Shown: positions 41,744 through 51,000, counted from the first letter of the stretch. The stretch: DNA of 64,000 bases from Rhizobiaceae bacterium (GCA_029233925.1 JARGOX010000004.1:124001-188000); one strand, 5' to 3'. Notes: generated by a model not told the origin, from the letters alone. Made by a program: numbers and translations.

Positions 41744-42244
41744 TCACTCACTCAACAAGGCACCGAGCATCCAGATCGCTTTCTCATGAAAGGCAATGCG
41801 CGCGGTCAACATGTCTGCGGTGACGACATCACCGGCTTCCTCTGCGCGTTCGACAGACTCGCGAAAGCGTCTTGCAACAATCTCGTGGTCATTGACCAGA
41901 TTCTTGATCATCTTTTCGGTTGTCGGATTCTCGGTATCTTCCTGAATAGCTGCAAGCCCGATCATCTGGGTGATACTGGCCGGCGCCGGATAGCCGAGTG
42001 CACGCACACGCTCTGCCAGATTGTCGATTGCTTCAAACAAATTCTGGTAGTGTTCTTCGGTCAGCATATGAACCGAGCGAAACAGCGGTCCGACCGCATT
42101 CCAGTGGTACCCCTGTGTCTTGACCATCAGAATATAGCTGTCCGCGAGGCAGGCCGACATATTGACGGCGACCAATTTCTTGTCGTCAATTCCCGTTGCC
42201 GGATCTTCGACTGCAGGACGCATATTGAGGATTTCGTTTGCCAT
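41744..42244 (-). CDS. dps: DNA protection during starvation protein Dps
   Basis: 166 residues with AAGGAGA upstream. The ferroxidase residues are in KTQGYHWNAVGPLFRSVHML (His) and EEHYQNLFEAIDNLAERVRALG (Glu, Asp, Glu), as in the family. It forms a dodecamer that stores iron, consumes peroxide and coats DNA in the cytosol. An exact EcfG-type promoter lies 96 bases upstream and a strong terminator follows. A classic general stress gene, supporting the regulon reading. Confidence 0.94.
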   Translation of the reverse strand: MANEILNMRPAVEDPATGIDDKKLVAVNMSACLADSYILMVKTQGYHWNAVGPLFRSVHMLTEEHYQNLFEAIDNLAERVRALGYPAPASITQMIGLAAIQEDTENPTTEKMIKNLVNDHEIVARRFRESVERAEEAGDVVTADMLTARIAFHEKAIWMLGALLSE

Positions 42245-42339
42245 GGAGTTTGTCTCCTTTTGATCGGATGGGTTTTAAAAGACCACGGGTCAGCGAACTG
42301 CCAAAAACTGGCGTCCACAGACTGTGTCCCTGACAGATG

Positions 42340-42364
42340 AACGCACGATAGCGCCATCGGTTCC
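42340..42364 (-). promoter_or_regulatory. EcfG-type promoter of dps
   Basis: Minus strand GGAAC (42364-42360), 16 bases, CGTT (42343-42340), upstream of the dps ATG at 42244. Confidence 0.75.
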
Positions 42365-42452
42365 ATACAATCCAAGGGTTGCGGACAAACGGTGGCAAAA
42401 GCCTTGATGAAATATTTCGTGTCATCAGCCCTACAACGGGCAGCGACGCTCG

Positions 42453-43394
42453 TCAGGGCAATCTTGCGAGACACTCCAGCAAAAGACCATAATAGGCCTC
42501 GGCATCGCCGTTGCGCACATAGAAAGCATTCTTTTTGCGATCCGAGATTTGCCACCAATCGGCAATCGTCATGCCACGCGTCAGAGCACCGGCTGTCTCC
42601 ACGGAAACATTGATTTTTCGACCTTGGAAGATGTCCGGTTGCAACATGTAGGCTGGCACGCAGGGTCCGTGCAGTGGGGCACCCTTCCAGCCGTATTTCT
42701 GCAGATCAAATGCTTGCGAAAATTCCAGCATCTCGGCCGTTGCAACACCACAGCGATTGCCGATCTTGCGCATTTGCGCCAGTCGTTCAGGCGTCGAGAG
42801 CATCTGATGCGTCACATCGAGCGGCAGGATCGTTATCGGTATTTCGGCATCCAATACGATCTTCGCAGCCTCCGGATCCACGTAGACATTGAACTCCGCC
42901 GTTGGCGTTATATTGCCGACTTCAAAATAGGCCCCTGCCATGGCCACGATCTCGCCAATCCGCGATACGATGTCCGGTGCCATTACCATGGCCATGGCCA
43001 GATTGGTCAGCGGTGACAACGAACAGATGGTGATATCGCCAGCCGGTGCTTCCCGCAGGGTGCGGATGATGAAATCGACTCCGTGTTCGGGTGCAATTCT
43101 GGTCGTGACATCGGGCAGGTCCGGTCCATCCAGTCCGGTCGGACCATGCACATGTTCTGCTGTCACCAGCGCCCCTGCCATCGGTCGCGGGCAGCCGGCA
43201 TAGACCTTTATGTCCGTTCGCTCAGCCAGTTCCAGCAACTTTAGACAATTGTCTGTGGTGTGACCAAGGTCAATATTTCCCGCAGTGGCAACAAGGCCAA
43301 GCACGTCGAAACGGTCAGGCGCGCCAAGGATCATCAAGATTGCAGCCGCCTGATCCTGTCCCGGGTCGGTCAGGATTATCAATTTGCGTTTCAC
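42453..43394 (-). CDS. Nucleoside hydrolase, IU-NH type with altered Asp motif
   Basis: 313 residues from GTG 43394. The fold is clear: FDVLGLVATAGNIDLGHTTDNCLKLLEL, HGPTGLDGPDLP, EIVAMAGAYFEVGNITPTAEFNVYVDPEAA. The N-terminal calcium motif, normally DxDPGxDDA, reads LTDPGQDQA, so the first and last Asp are Leu and Gln. It would split nucleosides to base and ribose in the cytosol, which fits the nucleoside-type importer genes just upstream in the same operon. Substrate preference, and even activity, is uncertain because of the motif change. Confidence 0.88.
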   Translation of the reverse strand: MKRKLIILTDPGQDQAAAILMILGAPDRFDVLGLVATAGNIDLGHTTDNCLKLLELAERTDIKVYAGCPRPMAGALVTAEHVHGPTGLDGPDLPDVTTRIAPEHGVDFIIRTLREAPAGDITICSLSPLTNLAMAMVMAPDIVSRIGEIVAMAGAYFEVGNITPTAEFNVYVDPEAAKIVLDAEIPITILPLDVTHQMLSTPERLAQMRKIGNRCGVATAEMLEFSQAFDLQKYGWKGAPLHGPCVPAYMLQPDIFQGRKINVSVETAGALTRGMTIADWWQISDRKKNAFYVRNGDAEAYYGLLLECLARLP

Positions 43395-43419
43395 GTCGGA
43401 TCCATTTCCCTTTGTTGCA

Positions 43420-44313
43420 TCAGGAATCGCGCAATTCGCCGAAACCCGTCACGGCTTTTACACCGCCACGCAGCCTGGCGCTCAGCCAAATGCCAAAAAC
43501 TGTTGCCAGATAGGGAAGCGCCAACAGCAGATCATGCGGCACCCTTTCCCCGAAAACCAATTGGGCACGAATGCCGATGGCCCCGACGATGGCAAAAAAC
43601 AACGCTGCGAAAGTCGCCCCGATGGGATGACCTGCACCGAATATGACTGCTGCAAAAGCCATGAAACCTCGCCCTGCAGTCATGTTCTGCGAGAAGAACT
43701 GCAGACTTCCAGAGGCAAGCTCTGCGCCGCCCAGTGCGCACAGGACACCGCCGATCATCAGAGCAATCAGTCGCATGCGGCCTGGATTGACGCCCACACT
43801 GCGCGCCGCGAAAGGATGCTCTCCGGCGGCTGACAGTCTGAGGCCAAAACGTGTGCGGCAAAGCAGCACCCAGACGGCAAAAACAAATAACGGCATGAGC
43901 AGCACAAGGATGGAGAGTGTACCGTAGGCGCCGAACATGGCGCCCAGCCGCGGCAGCCCGGATGGCGCGGTGACAGCAGCCTGACTGCCAAAAATCGATT
44001 CGACAGCCAAGGTCGTGCCGCCCAGCCCCAGACCGGTCAGACCAAGCCCGGCGATAATCTGATTGGCCTTGAGCTTTTCGACCACAAACCAGAAAAGGAT
44101 CGAAGCAACGATACAGATCACCATGGCAATCAACAAAGCTGAAAAGATTGAGCCGGTGAGCACTGTTCCAAGAATTGTGGCGCAGGCCCCGGCGATCATC
44201 AGGCCCTCAAGACCCAGATGCCAGATCCCTGCACGCTGCGCGATGACACCTGCAAGTGTCACATAGACAAGTGGTGTCGCAGAACGAAGAATGGCAATGA
44301 TTACGTCGTCCAT
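43420..44313 (-). CDS. ABC transporter permease 2, nucleoside/BMP type
   Basis: 297 residues from ATG 44313 (GGAGG eight bases upstream), overlapping the end of the preceding permease gene by 13 bases. Eight to nine helices. Family marks: LTLAGVIAQRAGIWHLGLEGLM-like start (here YVTLAGVIAQRAGIWHLGLE), GLTGLGLGGTTLAVESIFG and FMAFAAVIFGAGHPIGATFAALFF. It is the smaller (BmpD/YufQ-like) permease that pairs with the larger one upstream for nucleoside uptake. Confidence 0.9.
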   Translation of the reverse strand: MDDVIIAILRSATPLVYVTLAGVIAQRAGIWHLGLEGLMIAGACATILGTVLTGSIFSALLIAMVICIVASILFWFVVEKLKANQIIAGLGLTGLGLGGTTLAVESIFGSQAAVTAPSGLPRLGAMFGAYGTLSILVLLMPLFVFAVWVLLCRTRFGLRLSAAGEHPFAARSVGVNPGRMRLIALMIGGVLCALGGAELASGSLQFFSQNMTAGRGFMAFAAVIFGAGHPIGATFAALFFAIVGAIGIRAQLVFGERVPHDLLLALPYLATVFGIWLSARLRGGVKAVTGFGELRDS

Positions 44314-45347
44314 CCGCGCTTCCTCCAATTTCGTAAAAAGCGATCCACAATATTCGACTTTGCGGTGATAAAGAGCGCAATCGCCGCATTGGTGATATCA
44401 ATTGCCGAGGATGGCAAACCGGCAATGACCGGCAGATAAAGTGCTGCCGAGGCCAGACCGCCAAAGAAAAGAGCCACGATGGCCGTGCCGACAATCGACA
44501 GATTGGCAACGAGAGCGATCAGGATCGCCGTGAACCCGTGCGCGGGCAGAAAACCGGACGCCAGCCGCCCATTGGGCCCCATCAGCTCGACCGTGCCGGC
44601 CAACCCTGCCAGGGCGCCACTGATGATGAAACTTGCCAAACCGATATTCCACAGCCGTGCGCCCTGCCAGGTGACCATCGTCGCATTGCGCCCGGCAAGC
44701 CCCGAGAGCACGCCAAAGGCGGTTCGGTTCACCAGCAGCCACAACAGCACGCCAACCAGAATGGCTATGGCGATGATGGTCGGCGAAACACCGTAGGATG
44801 TGCTGATGCGATAGGCGGCATCAAGCGGACGGCTGGATGCCTGCTGTCCCGACCCGGAGGGATCCTTGAGTGGTCCCGATGTGACATAGATCAGAACAAT
44901 GACGGCAAGGAAATTTCCCATCAGCGTCGTGATGACTTCATCGGCTCCCGATCGCAAACGCAGAATCCCCGGCCACATGGCCCATAGGGCGCCGCCGGTC
45001 ATGCCGGCGAGAAAACACGCGGGGATGACGATGAAGGCCGGCAGGCCGTTCAGCCAATCGGCGGCGAAGGCCGCGCAGATTGCACCGATATAGAACTGGC
45101 CCTGTGCGCCGATATTGAAGTAACCGGCGCGAAAGGAAATAACCACACCTGCCGCGGTGATGAACAGCGGCAGCCCCCACCGCAAGGCCTGCTGCAAAGC
45201 ACCCGTGCGCAGGAAAGCGCCGTCAATGATCGCACGGAACATGTCCGGTGCCGAATAGCCGGCAACCGAAAAGATCAGCCCGCAAAGAGCCAGTGCAATC
45301 ACGATAAAAATGAGCGCCCGAAGGACTGAAACAATGCTTTCGGTCAC
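44301..45347 (-). CDS. ABC transporter permease 1, nucleoside/BMP type
   Basis: 348 residues, about ten helices. Family marks: FRAGYFNIGAQGQFYIGAICAA near residue 80, GADEVITTLMGNFLAVIVLIYVTSGPLKDP, and the loop AGRNATMVTWQGARLWNIGLASFIISGALAGLAG. It is the larger permease (YufP/NupB-like). Its start overlaps the ATPase stop by four bases (45344-45347). Confidence 0.92.
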   Translation of the reverse strand: MTESIVSVLRALIFIVIALALCGLIFSVAGYSAPDMFRAIIDGAFLRTGALQQALRWGLPLFITAAGVVISFRAGYFNIGAQGQFYIGAICAAFAADWLNGLPAFIVIPACFLAGMTGGALWAMWPGILRLRSGADEVITTLMGNFLAVIVLIYVTSGPLKDPSGSGQQASSRPLDAAYRISTSYGVSPTIIAIAILVGVLLWLLVNRTAFGVLSGLAGRNATMVTWQGARLWNIGLASFIISGALAGLAGTVELMGPNGRLASGFLPAHGFTAILIALVANLSIVGTAIVALFFGGLASAALYLPVIAGLPSSAIDITNAAIALFITAKSNIVDRFLRNWRKRGWTT

Positions 45348-46909
45348 TTTGATACCCCCGTCATGGCAGCCCCTATGTCGGCCAGATCATAGGGCGGTGT
45401 GAACGTGCCCACCACACGGCCCGACAGCATGACGACAACCCGGTCGCATATATCCATGATTTCGTCGAGGTCAGACGAGATCAGCAATATGGCGCACCCC
45501 CGTGCGCGGGCCCGGTTCAGGCTGTCCCATACAAATGCCGTGGCGCCGATATCGAGGCCTCGGGTCGGCTGCGCAGCTATGATGAGTCTCGCCTGTTCGT
45601 CCATTTCGCGGGACAGAATGACCTTTTGTGCATTGCCGCCGGAAAGCGAACCGGCGCGCTGCGTGACATTTGAATAATGCACTTCCCATGCATCAAGCGC
45701 AGTGCCGCATCTTTGGCGCAGTTCCGATGGCCTGACCATTGATAAAAGCGGTCGTTGCAACAGTTCCCGCGCCGACCAGTTTTCCCACAGGGCGCTGGTG
45801 AGGCTTAGGCCTTCAACATTGCGCTCGAATGGAATGACGCGCAGGCCCGCCGCTCGCCTGGTCTGCAGGGAGGCCCTGGTGACATCCAGGCCTTCAATGG
45901 TGATTTTGCCTTCTGACGTTTCCGCCAGTGCGGAAATGGCGCGCACCAATGTGCGCTGCCCGTTGCCTTCAACGCCGGCAAGTCCGAGAATTTCTCCGGG
46001 ACGAATGACAAGATCAATGTCTTCAAGTGGCGGTCCATCGGAATCGTGCCGTGTTGAAACTGCACTGAGTTTGAGCACTGGTTCGACCGTTGCCCGGTCC
46101 ACCGATTGCGCCAGATGCGCATGCGCTGTGTCAAGTGATCCGGTCAGTGCCGCCTTCTGATCTTCCTCCAGCGGGCGGGCCGCCGGTCCTATAATGAGTT
46201 CTGCCAATTTTTCTGCGTCTATACCGGAGCATTCCACCGGGCCCTCAACAAGCAGTCCACCGCGAAGCACCGCAACTGTATCGGCAATGGCCAGAACTTC
46301 GCGGATCTTGTGCAGGATGACAATAACCGTTACGCCGACATCCTTGAGATGGCGGATTCGCTCGAAGAGTTTTTGCGCCCCTTCAGGTGAAAGCACAGCT
46401 GTGGGTTCGTCGAGGATCAAAAGCCTGGCGTCACTGACCAGCGCCCGGGCAATTTCAACACTTTGCAGGGTTTCGACCGGCAGATCGCGGATACGTTGCC
46501 CGGCCTTTACTTTGACATTCAGGCTGTCGAGATAGGTCTGCCACCGCCTCTCCAACCCTCTTCGTGAATAGATCCGACCGTCTGCTGCGCCAAATTGCAT
46601 GGCCTCGGCAACGGTGAACGACGGCGGCAGGGCAAAACTCTGATGCACGAGTTCCACCCCCGCCTGACGTGCCTGATTGACGTTGCCCGATGGCAAGGCG
46701 CGACCGTCAATCCTGATCTCACCGGTATCAGGACTGACCAGACCCGAAATGGCACGGGCAAATGTTGTCTTGCCCGCGCCGTTCTGGCCAACAACGGCAT
46801 GAATCCGACCTCGCGCGAAGGAAATCGAAACACCTGACAGGGCCACGACATCACCATATCTGACGCTGACGTCGCGGCATTCCAGTACAATCTGCTTTTC
46901 TTCACTCAT
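45344..46909 (-). CDS. ABC transporter ATP-binding protein, tandem domains, nucleoside/BMP type
   Basis: 521 residues with two ATPase domains. Domain one has Walker A GQNGAGKTT and Walker B RLLILDEPTAVLSP, but its signature is weak (DLPVETLQSVEIARAL). Domain two has a degenerate Walker A (VEGNGQRTL), the signature SLSGGNAQKVILSRE and AQPTRGLDIGA. This asymmetry is usual for the sugar and nucleoside (RbsA/YufO-like) family. Powers uptake with the two permeases downstream. Confidence 0.94.
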   Translation of the reverse strand: MSEEKQIVLECRDVSVRYGDVVALSGVSISFARGRIHAVVGQNGAGKTTFARAISGLVSPDTGEIRIDGRALPSGNVNQARQAGVELVHQSFALPPSFTVAEAMQFGAADGRIYSRRGLERRWQTYLDSLNVKVKAGQRIRDLPVETLQSVEIARALVSDARLLILDEPTAVLSPEGAQKLFERIRHLKDVGVTVIVILHKIREVLAIADTVAVLRGGLLVEGPVECSGIDAEKLAELIIGPAARPLEEDQKAALTGSLDTAHAHLAQSVDRATVEPVLKLSAVSTRHDSDGPPLEDIDLVIRPGEILGLAGVEGNGQRTLVRAISALAETSEGKITIEGLDVTRASLQTRRAAGLRVIPFERNVEGLSLTSALWENWSARELLQRPLLSMVRPSELRQRCGTALDAWEVHYSNVTQRAGSLSGGNAQKVILSREMDEQARLIIAAQPTRGLDIGATAFVWDSLNRARARGCAILLISSDLDEIMDICDRVVVMLSGRVVGTFTPPYDLADIGAAMTGVSK

Positions 46910-46934
46910 ATCGGCCTGACCCGTTACCTGATGT

Positions 46935-47981
46935 TCAAAGAGCCGTGTTGAATGGCACCTTGAGAGAGCCGTCGAGGATCATGGCTTTTGCCTTTTCCAC
47001 TTCGGGCCAGATTTTTTTTGCCTTCTCGACGAGATCGGCAGGCCCCTGTTCCTGGAAGGCAGGCGACAGGATGAAATCGATGACGCCTGTCCCCAGTCCC
47101 GTGGAGACATGTTTGCCACCGGCCCAGTCCGCACCCAGAGCCTTGTTGACTTCATTGTAGAGAGAAGCACCGAAATCCAGCCCGACGATGGAGATGAGAG
47201 ATTTCGGTCCGAGGGAGAATTGCGCCGGGTCGAGAGCGCTGACCATGCGCCCTTCGACTTCATTGGCGGCCGTTATGATCCCGATATCCGTGGCAGCAGC
47301 ATCCGTCTGAATATAATCGATGCCACTGCTGAACATCTGGGCGGCAATCTCCTGACCCTTGGCAGGGTCCTGGAAGGAGCCGGCAAAGGCTGCCGTTGCC
47401 GTTGCATCGGCTCGAACCGACTGGGCCCCCGCCTTGAAGGCATTGTAGTCCGCATTGATCGGCGGAATGGAAATACCGCCAATAAAGCCGAGCTTGCCGC
47501 TTTCACTGACGCCCGCGGCAAAAATACCGGAGAGATAACACCCGAGATAATAATCGTAGGAGACAGTCACCACATTGGGCATTGCCGGTTCAAAAGCATC
47601 AGCGAACAATTGAATGAACTTCGTTTCAGGGAAGTCCGGCGCCACAGCCTTGAAGGGTTCGGCCACTTCGTTGAAGGTCGAGACGACGACGGCGGCGCCG
47701 GCATCACCCAATGTACGGAAGATGGTCTCATAGGTCGCCGGATCCTGCGCGTAAATGGCGCGGTAGGTGAAGCCCTTTTCAGAAGCCAGCTGTTTCAGTT
47801 TGGCGATCATTGAATCAACGGGACCATTGTCACCGGCGGCCTGGGTATGAACCAGTGCGACGAGGCCGTCTGCGGCCTGTGCCAGGTTCGGCAGAAGGCT
47901 GCTTGTCAAACCGAGTGCAGCAAATCCTGCCGCTGATCTCAACAGAGTGCGGCGTTTGAGGCTATTTCTAAGCAAAGTCAT
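46935..47981 (-). CDS. BMP family substrate-binding protein, nucleoside-type
   Basis: 348 residues from ATG 47981, supported by AGGA upstream. The leader KRRTLLRSAAGFAALGLTSSLLPNLAQA has a twin-Arg look but could also be Sec. Family marks: GDNGPVDSMIAKLKQLASEKGFTY, TVSYDYYLGCYLSGIFAAGVSESGKLGFIGGI and VEGRMVSALDPAQF. BMP proteins bind purine or pyrimidine nucleosides in the periplasm. Head of the importer genes; 25 bases before the ATPase gene. Confidence 0.92.
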   Translation of the reverse strand: MTLLRNSLKRRTLLRSAAGFAALGLTSSLLPNLAQAADGLVALVHTQAAGDNGPVDSMIAKLKQLASEKGFTYRAIYAQDPATYETIFRTLGDAGAAVVVSTFNEVAEPFKAVAPDFPETKFIQLFADAFEPAMPNVVTVSYDYYLGCYLSGIFAAGVSESGKLGFIGGISIPPINADYNAFKAGAQSVRADATATAAFAGSFQDPAKGQEIAAQMFSSGIDYIQTDAAATDIGIITAANEVEGRMVSALDPAQFSLGPKSLISIVGLDFGASLYNEVNKALGADWAGGKHVSTGLGTGVIDFILSPAFQEQGPADLVEKAKKIWPEVEKAKAMILDGSLKVPFNTAL

Positions 47982-48104
47982 CTCTCGTGTTCCTTGTTGT
48001 TGTGCAAAGCTTTTACATCTTGATGGTGAAGGCGACATCCTCCCGCCAAGCACCAACAGATTTCTCCGTTCGAACACACCTGCCGGCGCGCCCGGATTCG
48101 TTCA

Positions 48105-48425
48105 TCACGCGCCCGGAGAGAACGGCGCAGGATACATGATCATCACGTCTTGGCTCTGAATGGCATCAAGAGACCAGATCCCGTTGATGAAAGACTGCCA
48201 GTCCGGGTCGGCATACATGGCTGCCCGGCGCTGTTCGCGATCGGCGAGACTGTCATAGGACCACATCAGAACCGTTGTGTGCAGACGACCGATTTCGCTG
48301 ACATAGAGTCCGACGAACCGGTTCAGGTGCCGTTTCTGGACAGGCAGCCCCTCGGCCTCATATTTTTTCAGCCAGCCGTCCACTGTGCCGGGTTTGAAGG
48401 TATAGGTGCGATGTTCCAAAATCAT
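48105..48425 (-). CDS. NIPSNAP family protein
   Basis: 106 residues. The family pattern is clear: MILEHRTYTFKPGTVDGWLKKYEAEGLPVQ, then FVGLYVSEIGRLHTTVLMWSYDSLADREQRRAAMYADPDWQSF. A small ferredoxin-like fold of uncertain biochemical role. Its start abuts the stop of the GMC oxidoreductase gene, so the two are co-expressed. Why it is with nucleoside transport genes is unclear. Confidence 0.9.
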   Translation of the reverse strand: MILEHRTYTFKPGTVDGWLKKYEAEGLPVQKRHLNRFVGLYVSEIGRLHTTVLMWSYDSLADREQRRAAMYADPDWQSFINGIWSLDAIQSQDVMIMYPAPFSPGA

Positions 48426-48426
48426 T

Positions 48427-50055
48427 TTAAGTCTCCGAAAGAATGAAATCTGCTGCCCGCTCGCCGATCATGATCGCCGGGGCATTGGTATTGCCGCTGG
48501 AAATGATCGGCATGACAGAGGCATCTGCTATGCGCAGACCGGCAATGCCATGCACATTCAGCCTGGCATCAACAACAGCCTGCGGGTCGGTGCCCATCTT
48601 GCATGTCCCAACGGGATGAAACGTCGTCATCGCTGTCGCGCGCAGCCACGCGATGAGGTCCGCCTCGGATTCACAATCCGGGCCCGGCGCAAGTTCCTGT
48701 CCGCGATAGGGGTCAAATGCCTTCTGGGCTATAACCTCCCGGGTCATCCGGATCCCTTCGATCATCGTGCGAATATCGAAATCGGATTTCAGGTAATTTG
48801 CCAGAATCTTCGGCGCCTGCGTCGGGTCGGACGAATGCAGTGTGATCTCTCCGCGACTTTCAGGATTGACCGGTCCCACCCGCATCGTGAAGCCGTGATT
48901 GTTTTCAGTATCGGCCTTCTTGCGGAACGGATTGGGAAAGTGGAGATTTGCGGTCTTTTCCAGCGCTGGCATGAAGTGAAGCTGAATGTCCGGCGACTCC
49001 AACCCTTCATGCGTCTTCATGAAAGCACCACCTTCATAGGGAAAAGTCGTGACAATGCCGCGGCCAAACAACAGCCCCTGCGCCATGGACACCATGAGTT
49101 TGTCGGCACGCAGGTCATCATAGAGCGTCACCGGCTTCAGACATTCCCAGGACATCACGCAATCCACATGGTCCTGGAGATTCTTGCCAACACCGGGCAG
49201 GTCGTGCACCGTATCGATCCCAAGCGCGGCGAGTTCATCAGCAGGCCCAATTCCCGACAGAAGCAGGATCTGGGGCGAATTGACAGTTCCCGCTGACAGG
49301 ATCACCTCGCGATTGGCATAGACCCTCTTTGTCTGTCCGTCCTGACTGTATTCCACGCCGACGGCCCGATCGTTTTCGACGATGATGCGATGGGTTAAAG
49401 CGCCGGTTTCGACATGCAGGTTCTCTCGTTGCTGCACCGGCTTGAGAAATGCGCGTGAGGTCGACCAGCGTTTGCCGTCGCGGATGGTAAAGTCAAATCG
49501 GCCAAAGCCTTCCTGCTCCTCACCATTGAAATCGTCATTTTTCGGGTGACCGGCCTGCGTGCCGGCCTCTATGAAAACCTCGTGCAGCGGATTTGAGCCC
49601 CGGGCGCGACAGACCGTCAATTCGCCTTCGCTGTTGTGAAAATCGTCCTTGCGCTGGATATGCCCTTCCGAACGACGAAAAGCCGGCAGCACCTCTTCAT
49701 AGGACCATCCGGGCAGACCAAGCTGCGCCCAACGATCATAGTCGCGTCGATTGCCGCGCACATAAAGCATGCCATTGATGGTGGAAGAACCGCCCAGCAC
49801 CTTGCCGCGCGGCCAATAGACCGACCGTCCGTTGAGGTAGGGTTCCGGCTCCGTGTGATAATGCCAATTGTAGATGCCCGACTGAAACAGCTTGCCCATC
49901 AGCATGGGAAGTCGAAAAAGCGGATTTCGATCCTTGCCGCCCGCTTCAAGCAACAGCACGGAGCGATCCGGATCGGCCGACAGCCGATTGGCCAGGACAC
50001 AGCCGGCGGATCCGGCGCCGATGACGATATAGTCATGGGATGGGGTCTGGCTCAT
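48427..50055 (-). CDS. GMC-family FAD oxidoreductase (choline dehydrogenase-like)
   Basis: 542 residues from ATG 50055, four bases after the uracil-DNA glycosylase stop. FAD-binding YIVIGAGSAGCVLANRLS at the N-terminus, GMC signature one WPRGKVLGGSSTINGMLYVRG near 80, signature two LSAGTVNSPQILLLSGIGP near 260, and the active-site His in TTFHPVGTCKMG near 470, with Asn in SGNTNAPAIMIGE. It would oxidise an alcohol; choline is only the default name, and no betaine gene is near. An unknown alcohol or sugar alcohol is possible. Confidence 0.93.
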   Translation of the reverse strand: MSQTPSHDYIVIGAGSAGCVLANRLSADPDRSVLLLEAGGKDRNPLFRLPMLMGKLFQSGIYNWHYHTEPEPYLNGRSVYWPRGKVLGGSSTINGMLYVRGNRRDYDRWAQLGLPGWSYEEVLPAFRRSEGHIQRKDDFHNSEGELTVCRARGSNPLHEVFIEAGTQAGHPKNDDFNGEEQEGFGRFDFTIRDGKRWSTSRAFLKPVQQRENLHVETGALTHRIIVENDRAVGVEYSQDGQTKRVYANREVILSAGTVNSPQILLLSGIGPADELAALGIDTVHDLPGVGKNLQDHVDCVMSWECLKPVTLYDDLRADKLMVSMAQGLLFGRGIVTTFPYEGGAFMKTHEGLESPDIQLHFMPALEKTANLHFPNPFRKKADTENNHGFTMRVGPVNPESRGEITLHSSDPTQAPKILANYLKSDFDIRTMIEGIRMTREVIAQKAFDPYRGQELAPGPDCESEADLIAWLRATAMTTFHPVGTCKMGTDPQAVVDARLNVHGIAGLRIADASVMPIISSGNTNAPAIMIGERAADFILSET

Positions 50056-50059
50056 CCGA

Positions 50060-50908
50060 TCACCAGGCAATAGGCTTTGCCCCAACCGATGCGAAGAACC
50101 GGTTGCAGGCAAGAAAGGGGTTTTCGAGCGCCAGCATGGCATCGGCCTCGGCCGGATGCGGGCGTTGAATGGTATGGCAATTGCCTGTTGAGATTTCCAG
50201 ACCCGCCATTTTCAGGCAATCCATCGCGACATCGCCAAAGGCCATGAAAACCATGGGCCTGCCGGAGCCGGCCATGGCTTCGAGCACCTTGAGGATGAGT
50301 GGTCGCCAGACCGGCAAATGCCCGCGAGACTGATGCGGATCGGTTTCCACTTTGAAGCGCGACAGCGTGAAAGACGAATTCAAAAGCAGCGCACCCTGGC
50401 CAATCCAGTGGCTGGCCAGTTGATCTGCAGGCTGCAGGTCAATCGAACCCTGCTCTATGTCTGCCAGTAGCGACGGCCAGTCCTGGAATGAACGGGCGTA
50501 ATCCGCCCTGCCGGTGCGCGCCGCACAAATGAGTTGCATATAGGCACGGACGCTTTTTGAGAACATTTTGTCGAGTTCGCGCCATTCGGCGACATTGCCC
50601 GCCTCGAATGCGCGGCCGGTGGCAAAGTCAGGTGCGGGATAGGGGTCCTGCCCGAGGATGACGCATCGAACGTCATCGGGTTCAATACCGTCAAAACTGC
50701 GGAAAATGTGGGCACCTTTCGGAGCCCCCGGAAAGGTACGCCCCAATCGTGCCGGGAAGATGGGCTCCCATGGCTCGATCGTGAGGTCGGGATCGCTGGC
50801 ATCAAAACCAAGTTCGACGTCGTTCAAAAGAGCCCGCCAGGCGACCGGCAAATCCGCCTGCCAGCCGCCCAACGTCTCTCGTAGCGCCCCCGCCAAACTC
50901 TCCGTCAT
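50060..50908 (-). CDS. ung: Uracil-DNA glycosylase, family 1
   Basis: 282 residues. Catalytic motif GQDPYPAPDFATGRAF holds the water-activating Asp. The uracil-binding region LLLNSSFTLS corresponds to the family LLLNxxLTV. The leucine-loop motif, usually HPSPLS, reads HPAEADA, with the catalytic His kept. It removes uracil from DNA in base-excision repair. First gene after the divergent RutR-like regulator; linked to the GMC gene by four bases. Confidence 0.9.
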   Translation of the reverse strand: MTESLAGALRETLGGWQADLPVAWRALLNDVELGFDASDPDLTIEPWEPIFPARLGRTFPGAPKGAHIFRSFDGIEPDDVRCVILGQDPYPAPDFATGRAFEAGNVAEWRELDKMFSKSVRAYMQLICAARTGRADYARSFQDWPSLLADIEQGSIDLQPADQLASHWIGQGALLLNSSFTLSRFKVETDPHQSRGHLPVWRPLILKVLEAMAGSGRPMVFMAFGDVAMDCLKMAGLEISTGNCHTIQRPHPAEADAMLALENPFLACNRFFASVGAKPIAW

Positions 50909-50945
50909 TCACTGAAACTCCCTGCAAACAAGATTGAAGGTTTGC

Positions 50946-50966
50946 AAAACCTGACCAAAACGTCAA
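50946..50966. promoter_or_regulatory. Putative TetR/RutR operator, copy 1
   Basis: Contains CCTGACCAAAACGTCAA, which reads TTGAC-N6-GTCAG on the other strand, an inverted repeat similar in half-sites to the RutR box. Repeated at 50980-51000. Confidence 0.55.
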
Positions 50967-50979
50967 GTACTGAAATGAA

Positions 50980-51000
50980 AAAACCTGACCAAAACGTCAA
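50980..51000. promoter_or_regulatory. Putative TetR/RutR operator, copy 2
   Basis: Second copy of the same 21-base block, 34 bases from the first, in the divergent promoter region of ung and the tetR gene. A related half-site (GTTTTGTCAAAC) is at about 51114-51125. Confidence 0.55.

Noticed and set aside
45702-46160. Plus-strand frame opposite the ABC ATPase
   Set aside because: Shadow of the real minus-strand gene with Walker and signature motifs.
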